Origin: Penelope pileata
Taxonomy: Eukaryota > Chordata > Aves > Galliformes > Cracidae
Reading direction: 5' to 3'
Assembly (NCBI GenBank): GCA_013396635.1
Contig: WBMW01003911.1
Location: 644,216 to 708,215 of the forward strand
Length of the DNA: 64,000 bases
Shown piece by piece: positions 23,325-34,570 of the stretch. The translations under genes were made by a program, and so were the position numbers. Below the pieces are notes generated by a model. That model saw only the letters and a program-made list of their open reading frames with translations, was not told the DNA's origin and ran no database searches. How positions within the stretch are numbered: position 1 is the stretch's first letter; the number at the start of each line of letters is the position of its first letter.

Positions 23325-26300
23325 CAGGCACCCGTTCTTTCACAGCTCTGTGGTGAAGCAAAGCCAGCTGCTTCAGGTGACCGTGTCTCATAATATCCCT
23401 CTTATCCTCACTCTGTATTTATTCATGCCTTCTCAAACAGCCACAATACCATCCTTTCACTTAGCTCTCTGCTCTTATCCTTTTGGATGCAGGGAATGGA
23501 AATTGCATCTATTCAAAAGACATGCATTTTCCTGTTGCATTTCAGAAACTTGTTTAGGAGCTCTAGGCTTTAGCTTGAACAGGAACAGCAGATTGCTTGG
23601 TAGTGGTTGAATGGCATTACCACATAAGCAGCTTTGTGAATGCCAGTCTGGGGAAAAGCAGGCACCCAAAAGGCTAGGGAGCAACTCTGCTTTGAAAATG
23701 TTTCTTACATAGAGGGCTGACTGTGGCATGCAAAGAGGCAGACAGTTACACAAGGGTGTTTGGGGATACAGGTCAAGTGCAGCCTATTTAGCAATGCAGA
23801 TAGAAGAAACAACTTCCTACACCAAGTCCTGAGGTTTTATCTCAAAATAAGACTTTTTTTTTTTCCACCCATGTTCCCAAGGGCAGGAAACCCAATTTTA
23901 CTTCCTCTCCAGACATCCAGAATCGTACTGCTGTCAGCCGCATCACTACTGGCAAATCAGCACCTTTGACTCCCATTGCCAATACCCGGCCAAAGCATCA
24001 GACAAGCAGGAGGGCAATTAAAATATCACTCTGCTCCAAGAAACATTATCGAAAGCACACAGGCTTCAGTGATAACATTTAACTAGGCTAACATCTAAAT
24101 ACTGCAACAGACCTAGCTAACAACAAGTAGCAGGCAGCTAAATTGGACTTCTCTTACTGTGGTTCCTTCCTCTTCACAAATCAAAACACACATCTACTCT
24201 GCATAATGCAATTATTGTTACAGTTTTACAGGATACTTACTTCTGAGCAGTCTTTCAAAAATGTCTTTGAGACAGACAAATATTTTTCGCTGCTGTAGTT
24301 TTCAACACTTTGAACACACTCTTAAGATTGTACATCAATACAGGAAAGTAGGAAAGTGCCTGACAATTGCAGGAATGGATTTGAGTTTGGGATGACCAGA
24401 AAACACAAACAATAACCAAAAACACATCCAGAGAAAGACAAGAAAATAAACGCCAGTGGGGAGGGAGAAAGCTTCAGCAAACTGGATGCTGCTCACGGCA
24501 AGCAGAGGTGCAGGAAGGTGTCATCCCGAGTCCGTTTCTGCAGCACCAACAACAGGAACGTAAAAGGGTATGTCTAGCAGTGCCAACGCTTTTTCAGAAG
24601 AAATCCTTCAAGAGAGGATCTGCAGGATAGAAGCAGTCACTATAGAAAAAATACTGTAAATAAGAGAAGCTAGCACAAGAATCCATCTTCTTTCCTTCAT
24701 CCACAAGCACGTAAAGAGGAAGATGTGGTGTGGCCAGCGCTGGCCCTTTAGAGAACTAAACTCTATTCAAGAGGGGAGTGTAAACGAGTTTCTGTTCTAC
24801 TGAATATTTTGTTGCAGAATTAAATGAGGAAGTTGGCCAGGTAAAGAGGAGTGAAAATTGATGGAAAATGAGAGTGTAATTTTGGGTCAAGGAGAACTGA
24901 AGGGAAAAACAGTAAGAAAAGAGATAGGCAGATAGACAATGTGCTTTAATGACTACACAGAGACCCATTTCAAACAGTGCTTTATAACCTTCCTACTGCT
25001 CATCAGGTCTCAGCCAGCCAGTAGAGAATGTGCTTGACATGCTGCAGTGAATAGAAAGGTTCAAACATTAATTAATGCACACCAAGATGTACCCTGCCCT
25101 AAGGGCATGAGGTTTAAATTGGACAAATCTAGAACATGGGAGAAGATAAAGAAAAACAACAGAGGATAGACAAAAGCTGAGTAGTATAAAGCAAGTTATA
25201 CGCCTTTTGTAGGTTTTTGGTTTTTTAATATAAGTATCTGTGGTAGAGCAAGAATAAAGAGCCAGACAACACTGAAATGATAGAAGCAAAAAAGGGACTC
25301 CGCAGGTGCCTTCACATTACAGCTCAACACGGTTTTGAACAGAAAAGTGAGTAAGCCACAAAAGGGCAAAAGGTACACAAGCAGTCATTTTAGATGGTAA
25401 AATGGCTTTTTATTTCCTGACAGCAATTCAATAGCATTGCATCTGTTTACCTATGGAGCCAGCTAATGCAGAGACATACAGCCATACTAACAGAGATGTT
25501 CGGTCACTTGTGCTTCGTTCAAAGAGAGTAAAGTCCAAGACAAAGTAGACACAAGCTTTTTCAAAGTCAAGAATAACTTGGAATTTATGGGTAAGAACAT
25601 TATACAGATAAAAGACCAGCTGTAAAAGGTAAGATCCAGACCTGTATTGTCCAAGACTATGATTGAGGCCCAAAGTTCCAGGGTATTTGCTGTGTGTTTC
25701 TGTGATGGCAATAAGCGAACATGGCTTAAGATCAGCCCTCAGTTATACAGATTGTCCTCTGTTCAGAGGCCCATTAAACACAGACAGTTTTGCCAAAGAC
25801 TTTATATCCAAACAGCAAACTGCTAGAAAATTTGGAAACTGATAAAGTCGAAGGTCTTAAAGCATAAATCGTATTTTGGAGAACTGTACTTGGATTTAGT
25901 TAAAACAGAATTGTATCTCCTCAGATGCAATGTGCAAAATCTTGAGAGACTGTGGTGCAAGGATGGCCAGTCTCTACAGATAATATAAGGCAGATGCTGT
26001 TATTAATTGGCCATTTCAGTCTTTTATTCAGTTACTTTTGTAGACAAATGTTCTTATGCCATTTGGCTGTGTCCACAGCAAGGATAGAAGATTGTCATCA
26101 TTTCATCACACTAACAAGGCAGTAATAAAAAAGAACTGGCAGTCTGGAAAGAAACTGTAGAAAATGTTAATGGTGGAGCCACAGCACTGATGCCAAATGT
26201 TTCCAGTAAAGGGGTATAATTATTTTCAGGTACTTACTCTATGACAGGAAAGAAATGGCTGAGCTTTTCTTTTTGGATCTTTACTCCTAAAGCAGCAGTG

Positions 26301-27049
26301 GTGAGATGCACAGAGTGCTCACAACAACGAGTCAGTCTTGGAGCTTCTGCTTCTGGCATCAGAAGCTGGAGTGACTTTAGAGACCAGGAGATTATGAAGC
26401 TGCTGAGCTTTTCAATTTGAATCACCTGATACTTTACACATCCTTTAAGGCCGAGCATACGGTTAGAAAATTCTGAGCAACTCAAAAGTTTTCTCTCTTA
26501 ATCTGTTGGCTGACCTGTGACAAGTGTCTCAGGCTGAATATAACAGGACACTGAGGGAGAATCCACTGAATACAAATTACCTAAAGAGAGGCTATATAGC
26601 ATTCCTCCCAACTTGAAAACAAAGAGCTCAGCACTGTGGAGGGGAAAAAAAAAAAAAAAAAAAAATCTATGTGAAAAACCCTGAACAGCAAAATATATGA
26701 CAAACGGGGAAAAAATCTACTATAAGAATGTAATCCTTAATCAGATACTAAATGTTCTTTCTGGAGTGTGCACTATGCAGACAAGGAGGTACCCTTCTAA
26801 TATTAAGAGCTTTTCCTATTAGTTTGCAATGAGGTCTGTATTATTTTGCCTCAGTGAATAAGTACTACATTTTTGGAAGACAGGAGCAGACAGCCAAGTG
26901 AGACTGCAAATCACTACAGCAGACCTAACAAACCTTACTCAGATGGCCTCAGGCTTAGAAAAGGGATAATGCAGATCTCACCCCAAGAGCACTCCCTGGA
27001 AATTGCTTGTTAATGGCAAGGCTGAGTTTATCCTATTTTTAGCTTTGTC
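23325..27049. other. Intergenic or intronic block, no gene seen
   Basis: Unique sequence with a T-rich run near 23,860 and a 21-A run at 26,645. Open frames up to about 99 codons overlap on both strands and are unrecognised. Confidence 0.55.
26645..26665. repeat. Poly(A) run, 21 A
   Basis: 21 consecutive A preceded by GGGG. The upstream sequence was checked for a retroposed gene or SINE body and none was recognised, so a simple homopolymer is the best reading. Confidence 0.9.
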
Positions 27050-27180
27050 ACAGACATTCTAAAACACTGGGCAAAGCACTCAAAAGCTACCCCTCTGCTC
27101 CCCACCTGTAAAATGGGCACACTCCCCTCTGCAGGTAGTACACTTCAAGGCCCGAGCCACACACACTGTTAAAGGTGCAA
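27050..27180 (+). repeat. MIR-like SINE relic, forward
   Basis: 'ACTGGGCAAAGCACTCAAAA', then 'CTCTGCTCCCCACCTGTAAA' and 'ATGGGCACACTCC' follow the MIR core (CTTGGGCAAGTCACTTAACC, then CTCATCTGTAAAATGGGG). The preceding 'TTTGTCACAGACATTC' fits the degraded TGTGTGACC region. Ends are approximate. Confidence 0.55.
27122..27135 (-). promoter_or_regulatory. CTCF-like motif inside the MIR-like relic
   Basis: The minus strand reads CCTGCAGAGGGGAG, matching 12 of 14 positions of CCASYAGRKGGCRS. The two mismatches are at position 3 and at the C of GGC. Confidence 0.25.
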
Positions 27181-27441
27181 GCACTCCATCCTTTCAGCAT
27201 ACTGTTCTGTCTTAAAGCTTTCAAGCTTCCCTTTCTTTCCAGGCCATCTGCAAAACACGCATGGATGTAAAATTTACTCCTAAATAGCGTGAGAATGGTT
27301 GTGTTCAGAAATTCATCTGGAGTCCTTTACTTGTTCTCCTTCCTCTACAACTTCCTGAAATAAGTATAGACTATGCCTCAGGAAAACAAAGCTATTTGAA
27401 AAGGGAACAGCTGCCACGGTGCTGAGTCAATGCAGACAGAC

Positions 27442-27462
27442 AAAATAAAATAAAATAAAATA
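27442..27462. repeat. (AAAAT)n microsatellite, about 4 copies
   Basis: Four near-perfect AAAAT units on the plus strand. Confidence 0.9.
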
Positions 27463-27827
27463 ACTACACTGCATCTGTGGCAATGTGTTTTTTCCCTCCA
27501 TAACAATATCCCCAATGCATAACGCCTTGGCAACACTTTAGTAAACAACAGTTCAAGCGTGCGTTTCAAAGAAATGCATCCAAACCCTGGAATCATTAAA
27601 ACAATACACTAATTCCTGCAATGGGGCATCCAAGCAGCTGGTATTGCAGCACTTTGCTTTGGAACTATTTCCTCTGCCTTGCTCATGTTCCTCTTAGTCA
27701 TCTGCCTCTAAGCACTTACAGGGATGCAGTAGTTATTTATGGCCGTTAGCGGCAACAGTAAGGGCAAAACACTCCGCCAACTTTTCCTAGGCATTGGTAG
27801 AGAGGCACTGCTCATCTTCATATAGAT

Positions 27828-27880
27828 GTATATATATATATACACACATACATTTATATATATATGTTCACATATATTTA
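27828..27880. repeat. TA/CA microsatellite
   Basis: (TA)n, then CACACATACA, then (TA)n again, ending CATATATTTA. A compound dinucleotide repeat. Confidence 0.9.
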
Positions 27881-28018
27881 ACCTATGTTTTCACAAGAGC
27901 ATTTTCCCTCCAATGCAGCTATTTGCACAGCATGGTACAGGGTTATCTACACGTGGAATTCATGTTGGTAAATCATAATCGACAAAAAGAATATAAAACA
28001 TGACTTGTGGTCTATGCA

Positions 28019-28062
28019 AAGACTGCAAAAGGTCATTTTATCCAACGCCCAGTGTAACATAG
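28019..28062 (-). repeat. Possible CR1/L3-like relic, very diverged
   Basis: 'AAGGTCATTTTATCCAACGC' followed by 'CCAGTG' resembles the 'GATCATCTAGTCCAACCCCC' word of CR1/L3 3' ends in reverse orientation. Only this short block fits, so the call is weak. Confidence 0.2.
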
Positions 28063-28955
28063 GGAAGACATAAGAGATGCTCAGTCAGGTCTAGGATGTT
28101 AACTATGGCATTCCTCATTCACCCTGATAAATGCGTTAGAACATGAGGATACAAAGTCACAGAAAACACATCCTCATGGACATCTAGAAATACTGAATTT
28201 AAGAAAAAGAAACAAGCGGCATTCTGGCCAGGGAGCTCAGGCATTTGGTTCATTCCTTCAAACTTTTGCTAGATTTGAGACCGGAGAGTGTTCTGTTTAT
28301 GTGAAAGACACCTTAAAAAAAAACTGCCTTAAAAAGGGGGAAAATCACGCTATGTGTTCAGAAGCAAAGTTTAAAAATGGCAGCTTTGTGAATGTTCTGA
28401 ACCGTAAACTGGTTTTGTGAATATTATGAAAAGCAAAATGTACATTAGCAAATTGCAGCATTCATACTCTGTGAAAGAGAATTTGTACAGCTGTAGACCG
28501 GTACATTTGATCTGCAAAACTTCAGTAGAACAGTTTTTCATAGGAACAAGCCAAATTCTTTAAAAATCTTTCTTTGCATGGGAATAAGGCCTCTTAGAAA
28601 CTAATAGGCTCGTTTTTATTGTTCTCCCCTTATTCTGAAAAGCATTCTCATGGATGTAAAGGACTTTTCACTGGGGCACAAAGCAGAACAGCAGACACGG
28701 TTGAACCAGCACCTAATAACACCAACTCATATACAAAATTCCTTATGACTTTGTACACTATCTCTTAGCCCCCACACCATCCAAAAGAGGACAGGGCCAT
28801 GTTTTGGTCTGCTCCCCTGAATTTTTTGGAGGCTGGGTCATTTTGTAAGGTTTCCACTGTATCCTTACTTCCTGCAGAGGGAAGGGTGGATGGGATGCCC
28901 CTGTCCGTGATTTGGTGTCCGACTGCGTGAATGAGTTTTTCACAGAAATGAAAAT

Positions 28956-28971
28956 GGGGGGGATGGGGGGG
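28956..28971 (+). other. G-quadruplex-capable G7-AT-G7
   Basis: Two runs of seven G separated by AT. Each run can be split as GGG-G-GGG, giving the canonical four G3 runs with short loops on the plus strand. Confidence 0.7.
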
Positions 28972-30140
28972 ACAGGAAAATGTATTTTATGGACACAAAT
29001 TAGGAATCCTGAAATCCTGACACCGCCAATCACTTTATGGTAGTAGGATATAATTAAGATGTCAAAAAGTAATAAATTAGCACCAAAATGGAGCAATTTT
29101 TATTATTAAAGCTTTCCTGTCCATAAAGAACTTTTTCTATTGCACAGAAAGCTTCCTTGATCTAAGAGAACAAAATACATTAGACTTGTATTATCATTTA
29201 TATCAGGTTCTTTGCACTTTTGTAGCAGCATAAAGGAATCTAGAGTGCGTAGAAGTAACCTACATTTAGCCTTGCCTGGCAATATTGCAGGAATGGTACA
29301 AAGAGCCCTTGTGATAAGGATCGTACCCTATGTTTGCAACAGTTTTATCCAGGGATGCACTTATTAATGGCAAGAAACTATCATCTGTATTATAATTAGA
29401 GCTACTCACAGTAAAGGTGTTTGACTATTCCTTTATAAACAGGTAGATCAAGCACCTCAGAGTTTTTAGGATGTATGTGTCTACTACCTTCTAGCAAACA
29501 TTCAGTGGTGAACAATATGGGATCTGCATTGCCAGCTGTAACCATAAAAGGAATTTTGAGAGCAGTGCAGTAAAACCTCAATTTTCTGGAGCCTCTCTGA
29601 CAGCAAACTCTAAGGTATTGAGTAACTGCATCTTCTAAGTCCTTTTTGCAAAAGCTTGTTGTAACTATGCAAAACTTTGGGGCTGCAGTTCATATTTAAT
29701 CATTTTTTCATTTAAACATCACCAGTTAACAGCTCAGCTATTTCTAGCAACAGTATTATATTAAAATTAAAATTACATTAAAATACTTGCTTACAACTTT
29801 TTCATTGATCATCTGTATTTGGTAAATACTCTTGCTTCTTACTGCTCTGTTTATTAGAGAAATATTTCCTTTCCATGTTAACCAGATATCTCTACAATGA
29901 CCTTGTTATAAATATGCCACACTTCTATCCTATGTTTTTCTCACCCTGCAAGGAGGCAAGCGCAAGTAACTTTACTCATACAAGCAGTGCCAAAAGTCAA
30001 ACGAGGCTACTCATCAAATATGTATGTTGTGCATCTAATGCTCGCAGGAATGAAGAGCTGATCTAAAACATTAACTGAAAAATTGCATTCCTTCCATTTT
30101 GGAACACAACAAAAATAACCGATGACAAATCATTCAGCTA

Positions 30141-30175
30141 TTATATATATATAGTTTTTTAGTTGGTTGGTTGGT
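30141..30175. repeat. TA run followed by a TTGG repeat
   Basis: A 12-bp TA run is followed after T6 by about three TTGG units. Simple sequence. Confidence 0.85.
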
Positions 30176-31128
30176 TTTTCATTAAAAAAAAATTTAAAGG
30201 TGTATCCATTATTACCATTTCTATAATTGTGTGCAAACATACTTCCAAAAAGTGAAGGAACAATAAAAAGAATCCCTCATGGAGACTACCTGAACACATG
30301 ACACTCTTAACTAACCTTGCCCTTGAGAAGCCGTAAGAAAAACACCCCACCAAGTGTCTTTGAAACCACTTCATTCTCACAGAAGTAGCTTTGGTTTTTA
30401 TGTACCTACTCAGATGGCCAAATCAAAGTGTTCTTTATGCGTTCTTCATAATAATTGAAAAATATTCCTATCACTATCAAGGTCTCATGGAAACCTAGAA
30501 GACTGATGCATCTATTTCAAAGGATATGGAGAGGGAGATGTTTTAACCATTTCCTTTGCATTAGCTGGATGCCATCTTCTAAATACCAAAGTTTAAAAGA
30601 AAAGGTATGACTGAAAACATATGCTAACAATACTGTGCATTACGTGCTGCGCTGTCACCAAACTCAATCTAATTAACTGGACTGGTAGCCATAGATTTAA
30701 TTTGAAAAAAAATCTAATACTTTTAGACTCATCAGTAAGGACAGAATGGAGCTCTGCCTATCAGCTCTGGGCCTGTTCAAAGGTTAGGCTCAGCTTAGTG
30801 TCAGTTCAAACGAATCCCTTCCGTGAGCTGAGTTTGCTGCCCCTATCATGGGGGTAGGTAAACAAGGAGAAAGACAAGAGCAGTACCCAAGTTATCCTAA
30901 CTCACATTTGGTTAACATCTATATTCCTGTGCATATAAACTCTATCTATTCCTGCAATTTATTTTTTTTTTTTAATATAGCGTAAAGGTGCACATGACTG
31001 ATATGGGTTTCTATTTTCAGCTAAGCTCCTATCCCACCTACAGCAAAATTAAATACATGACTTCAATCTCAGATGTGTTGGGTCACTCCAAAAACCTCTC
31101 TCTAGATTTGCACATCCTCACATGTTAA

Positions 31129-31152
31129 GGGGGGGAGGGGGACAGGGACGGG
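31129..31152 (+). other. Canonical G-quadruplex motif
   Basis: The plus strand reads G7-A-G5-ACA-G3-AC-G3: four runs of at least three G with loops of 1-3 bases, which fits the standard G3+N1-7 rule with no reinterpretation. It sits in AT-rich sequence, so the G-richness is local. Confidence 0.85.
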
Positions 31153-31659
31153 ACACTTTGCTTCTTTCTTTTTTTTAAATTGTTTTGCATTCTCAAGAGC
31201 ACAAATTCTTGCTAGCAGATGCCTAGGTTAATGCAGAAGCAAAGCTTTAAGTCATTCTCTCTTTAAAATTAAAGTAGTGGAGCAAGAGATATCATTAGCA
31301 TAAGTGGAAGAGTCAACAACTTAAAGTGGTTTAAAAACCTTATCAGTTTACCAAAAAATATTTCACAGGGAAATGAAAAAGGCATATAAAATACAGAAAG
31401 CCATAACAATGTCTGCCAAAATCTAGATGCAAATATATTTAGGATTGGTTCCACTTTATGTTTGTTTTAGTTCCGCTGTAATGCTCAGATTTGCCTGGAG
31501 CTGACTCACACAGCTTCTGAAAGGAAACAAAGTTTAACATCTCAATTGAAGAGTGCAATCTGCCCAGAGACTGGATCTCCACGGCTTTTACTGACCAAGG
31601 AAAATTATCTGATTTATAAAATGCTTGACATCTCTAAGAGCTTCTCCACAGGCCCAAAT
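31153..31659. other. Intergenic spacer, no gene seen
   Basis: AT-rich unique sequence. Nothing recognised. Confidence 0.5.
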
Positions 31660-31980
31660 GCCTTGCCTAGGCTGAATTAGCTATAGTGGGTAATTCTGCA
31701 GAAATGTTTAGCAAGCTTATTAGACCCCTGAATATTAACACAAAGGAAAAAAAAATATTTCCATGGCTATTGGAGCCTTCACATAAAGTATTTTTCAATT
31801 CAAAGATGACAGCAGCATGCTTTATTGCTATTTGCTTCTGTCACCAGCCTTGGTTTAATTCAAAGTTTATTAAAGCAAATTGGAGTCAAAAATTTAATAA
31901 ACTCATAAAAAGCAACTATTTTATCCATTCCCTTGATAGAGTTCTTCAGGACAAGGTACATCTCAAGAAAAGATAGAGAC
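31660..31980. promoter_or_regulatory. Candidate conserved non-coding element
   Basis: Repeat-free sequence dense in homeodomain-type and paired words: GTAATT, TTATTAGACC, AATATTAAC, TTTAATTCAAA, TTTATTAAAG, AATTTAATAAAC. The 96-codon open frame on the plus strand is unrecognised. The texture matches deep developmental enhancers; conservation is untested. Confidence 0.3.
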
Positions 31981-32098
31981 AGGCTGCGCTGTTTCACTGT
32001 AAAACCTGGCTTACTCTAAAGATTTCCAACTTGGAAAAAAAAAAAAGAGAAAGAAAACCATGTGAAATAATAAACAGAAATATCTATGTTTATTTATG

Positions 32099-32198
32099 CA
32101 TATAAGTTATATATATACACACATGTGCATAGACACACATGCACATAAGCCATATATATAAACCATGTATGTTTTATATATGTGTATATATATATATA
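32099..32198. repeat. Compound TA/CA microsatellite, about 100 bp
   Basis: Alternating (TA)n and (CA)n blocks, with ACATGTGCAT and ACACACATGCACAT interspersed, ending in a (TA)n run. Likely length-variable. Confidence 0.9.
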
Positions 32199-34139
32199 GT
32201 CTAAGGCCTAAAGTCTAACCAGATCAGTATTCTCCTGGAGTTCAGTTACGGCGATTTCAGCAAGTATTCACTCGGAGCCACGCTGAGCTGGGCTCAGCTG
32301 CATGTGTCATGTCCCATCAGAAACGCTCCTGGTCTCTGTCACTTCTTTTCAAGCTCACAGCAGCCAGCACCCTCCCCAGTGCTCCAGCCTTAGCTATGGG
32401 CACCCAAACCTACACCCACGTTACAGCAGGCAGAAGTTATGTCTCAAACAGTTGCATTGTCAGGCCAGGTGGGACAACCTGTTCTAGAGAAAGGCTTTGA
32501 AAGTAACATGAGGTTCATTTTTGGGCCATCTGCCCAATCACAGATCTTTACTCCTTTTTACTTTTGTCCCAGAAAAGTATGGAACTATTTGGATTTTCAC
32601 GATAACATCTGAAGGTGCAGATGGGTGCATCTATTTTTCTGCCATCACCACTCTAAGGTGCTGAGGATCCTCCTGCTGAGGATCTCATTAACATATAAAT
32701 TTTCCCCATCTTTGCCTGACACCTGAATTTTTCAAAATAACTTAGCATCCAGTTTCCTCACCTGCAGGGCAACTCTCTTCCTTTTAAATGGAAATTAGGC
32801 ATTCTGTGGCTTAGCTTAAAGTGTTAAGTTCAGAACCATTTATCAGTTTCTCCTATGTCCCCATTCATCTCTGCATCATCATGTTAGAGAAGATCAAACT
32901 GTCCTTGGTTCTCCTCCATCAAGAGTTCTAATCAATAACCAAGGAAATTAGGCAATATACAATACCCTGTGGCTGAGTGACAGACAGGTTTCTTTGTTGC
33001 TTTTTGAGGATGGACTGCACAATTTCACTTCTGGGCTTACCATTCACAAACATCACGAGAAAACGGAATCCACTCTGCTCTCGTGTAACAGCAGCAGCCA
33101 GGAAGCTCCACATCCAGACAACACCACCCCCAGCACACCAGGTTATCAGATATTCTTTGCATGCTCCCAGTGGTATCATGGTTCCTCTGTTTGGCAAACA
33201 CCCGTCAACACTGACAGGGTCAGGATTTTGTCCTGCATGGTCTGTGCATTGCCTAGAATACAGCAGCGACCCACACTGCTCCAGAGCTTGAATACTTCCT
33301 ATGTGAATGCATATTTGCCATGTTTCTACTTTAAACCAAAAGATATGCTAGGAGCTCTTGCAACACCATGAAGCTCATAGAAATATAAATATCAGCTTTA
33401 CTTATTTGTATAAATAAAAGCTGACAGCTTGAATTTAATGAGAAGCTAACACGTAACTCAGTTGAAAAGCCTTCAGGAAGGTTTCCTTTGGCTTCAGAAG
33501 TTTCACTGCACCACAAAAAGACTCAGACAGCAGAGCAACAGCAAACCAAAGGCAGTGCCATCCCTCTGCTGCTGCCTGGCAGAGGGCTCGACAGTAGAAA
33601 ACAGTGTAAATTGAACAGGAAAACTAATGTTTGTTCTGTCAGTTGCACCTGCCTATCAAGTCATGCTGCCCATTAGAGGTTATTTTCCAAAATCTGCTAA
33701 CCTAATAAACTTAATAGACACAATGATATTTATGCTGCTATGAAATACTGCAGCCTGACAGTGCTGGAGCACTTGACTAACAAATCCAGCAGCTAGCTCA
33801 CATCGCCAGAGGATTTTAACTCATGGCAGAGGGGAACTGGAAAGGCAGATGTTTTTGCAATGGTTTTTGGAGAGAAGCAGATCCTGTAACAGAGCACGGA
33901 GGCTGAAAATAGCATTTCCCCTCCTCCCTCCTTGTTACATAAGAGTTGAGCATCTCCACTAAGTGTTTACAAACCACATTATCCAACAGGTGCAGAGCAA
34001 TAGGTTTAAATAAACAAAACAAAGGGTTTGTGTAATTTGATATCAGTGTACCCACACACGTAAAACAGGCTTGTTTTAGTCTGTTACACAAAATAACTGC
34101 CTTAGATGCTGTTATGGGCACTCATCTCTGACATGGGAC
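32199..34139. other. Intergenic or intronic block, no gene seen
   Basis: Unique sequence of moderate GC. Overlapping plus-strand open frames of 104 and 125 codons at 32,977-33,371 share the same DNA with an 89-codon minus frame and resemble no known protein. They are read as chance frames in a stretch with few stops. Confidence 0.5.
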
Positions 34140-34400
34140 ATTTAATTCCCCATCAGAATCAATTAACTCATGGTTGAGACTACAACTGCAGGGAATACTA
34201 ATTAATAACTATTAATTAGTCAATTAAAGGTTGGGACAGCCTGTCAGCCTCCGTCTCAGGTGAGTGTTATACAATACAAGGCTTGCTGGAACAACCAGTT
34301 TGAAACTAAGCACATTTTCCTTTTGAGGAAAGTAATTAATCTGCTGCTTGTAATTCCACTCAGTTTCTTCATTAAAAGCAGCATTCATCCTCCTTTGCTG
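34140..34400. promoter_or_regulatory. Candidate homeodomain-rich regulatory element
   Basis: At least six TAAT/ATTA cores occur in about 250 bp, including the palindromic pair described next, plus TCAATTAAAG, AGTAATTAATC and TTGTAATTCC. There is no coding potential and no repeat. The cluster lies immediately left of a CpG-rich patch. Enhancer function is inference. Confidence 0.35.
34198..34219. other. 22-bp inverted repeat with two TAATTA sites
   Basis: The arms CTAATTAATA and TATTAATTAG are perfect reverse complements separated by AC. Each arm carries a TAATTA homeodomain site (the paired/LIM/Hox class), giving a symmetric dimer-like arrangement. Confidence 0.85.
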
Positions 34401-34424
34401 CAGACTCTGCCTAGCAGATAACCT

Positions 34425-34570
34425 TCCTCGCTGTGCTCACCTGCATCACAACACCAAGACGCACAACTTCGGTCACAGTCCATTACGTCGTCATTAGATC
34501 CTGCAGCAAGGGGAACGCTGCCTAACCAGCGACCACAGCTCAACGCCGGCTGTAGTGCTGCAGCGCACTG
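34425..34570. promoter_or_regulatory. Short CpG-dense patch
   Basis: About ten CpGs fall in 145 bp at roughly 55% GC, against a background of almost none, with a TTACGTCGTCA word resembling a CRE half-site. It is too short for a standard CpG island. It may be a small unmethylated regulatory element or a weak promoter. Confidence 0.35.

Larger units (their letters stand above)
27181..31128. other. Intergenic or intronic block, no gene seen
   Basis: Unique sequence broken by simple repeats at 27.44, 27.83 and 30.14 kb and by a G-run pair at 28.96 kb. No exon, island or confident transposon was recognised. A 112-codon minus-strand open frame at 28,758-29,096 crosses the G-runs and is treated as chance. 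Confidence 0.55.

Noticed and set aside
26645..26665. Long poly(A) runs (also 47,108 and 52,230) considered as tails of processed pseudogenes or SINEs
   Set aside because: No gene-derived or SINE body was recognised upstream and no flanking target-site duplications were seen.
32928..33371. Overlapping open frames on both strands at 33 kb
   Set aside because: Three frames share the same DNA without any recognisable domain. A stop-poor patch is the simpler reading.
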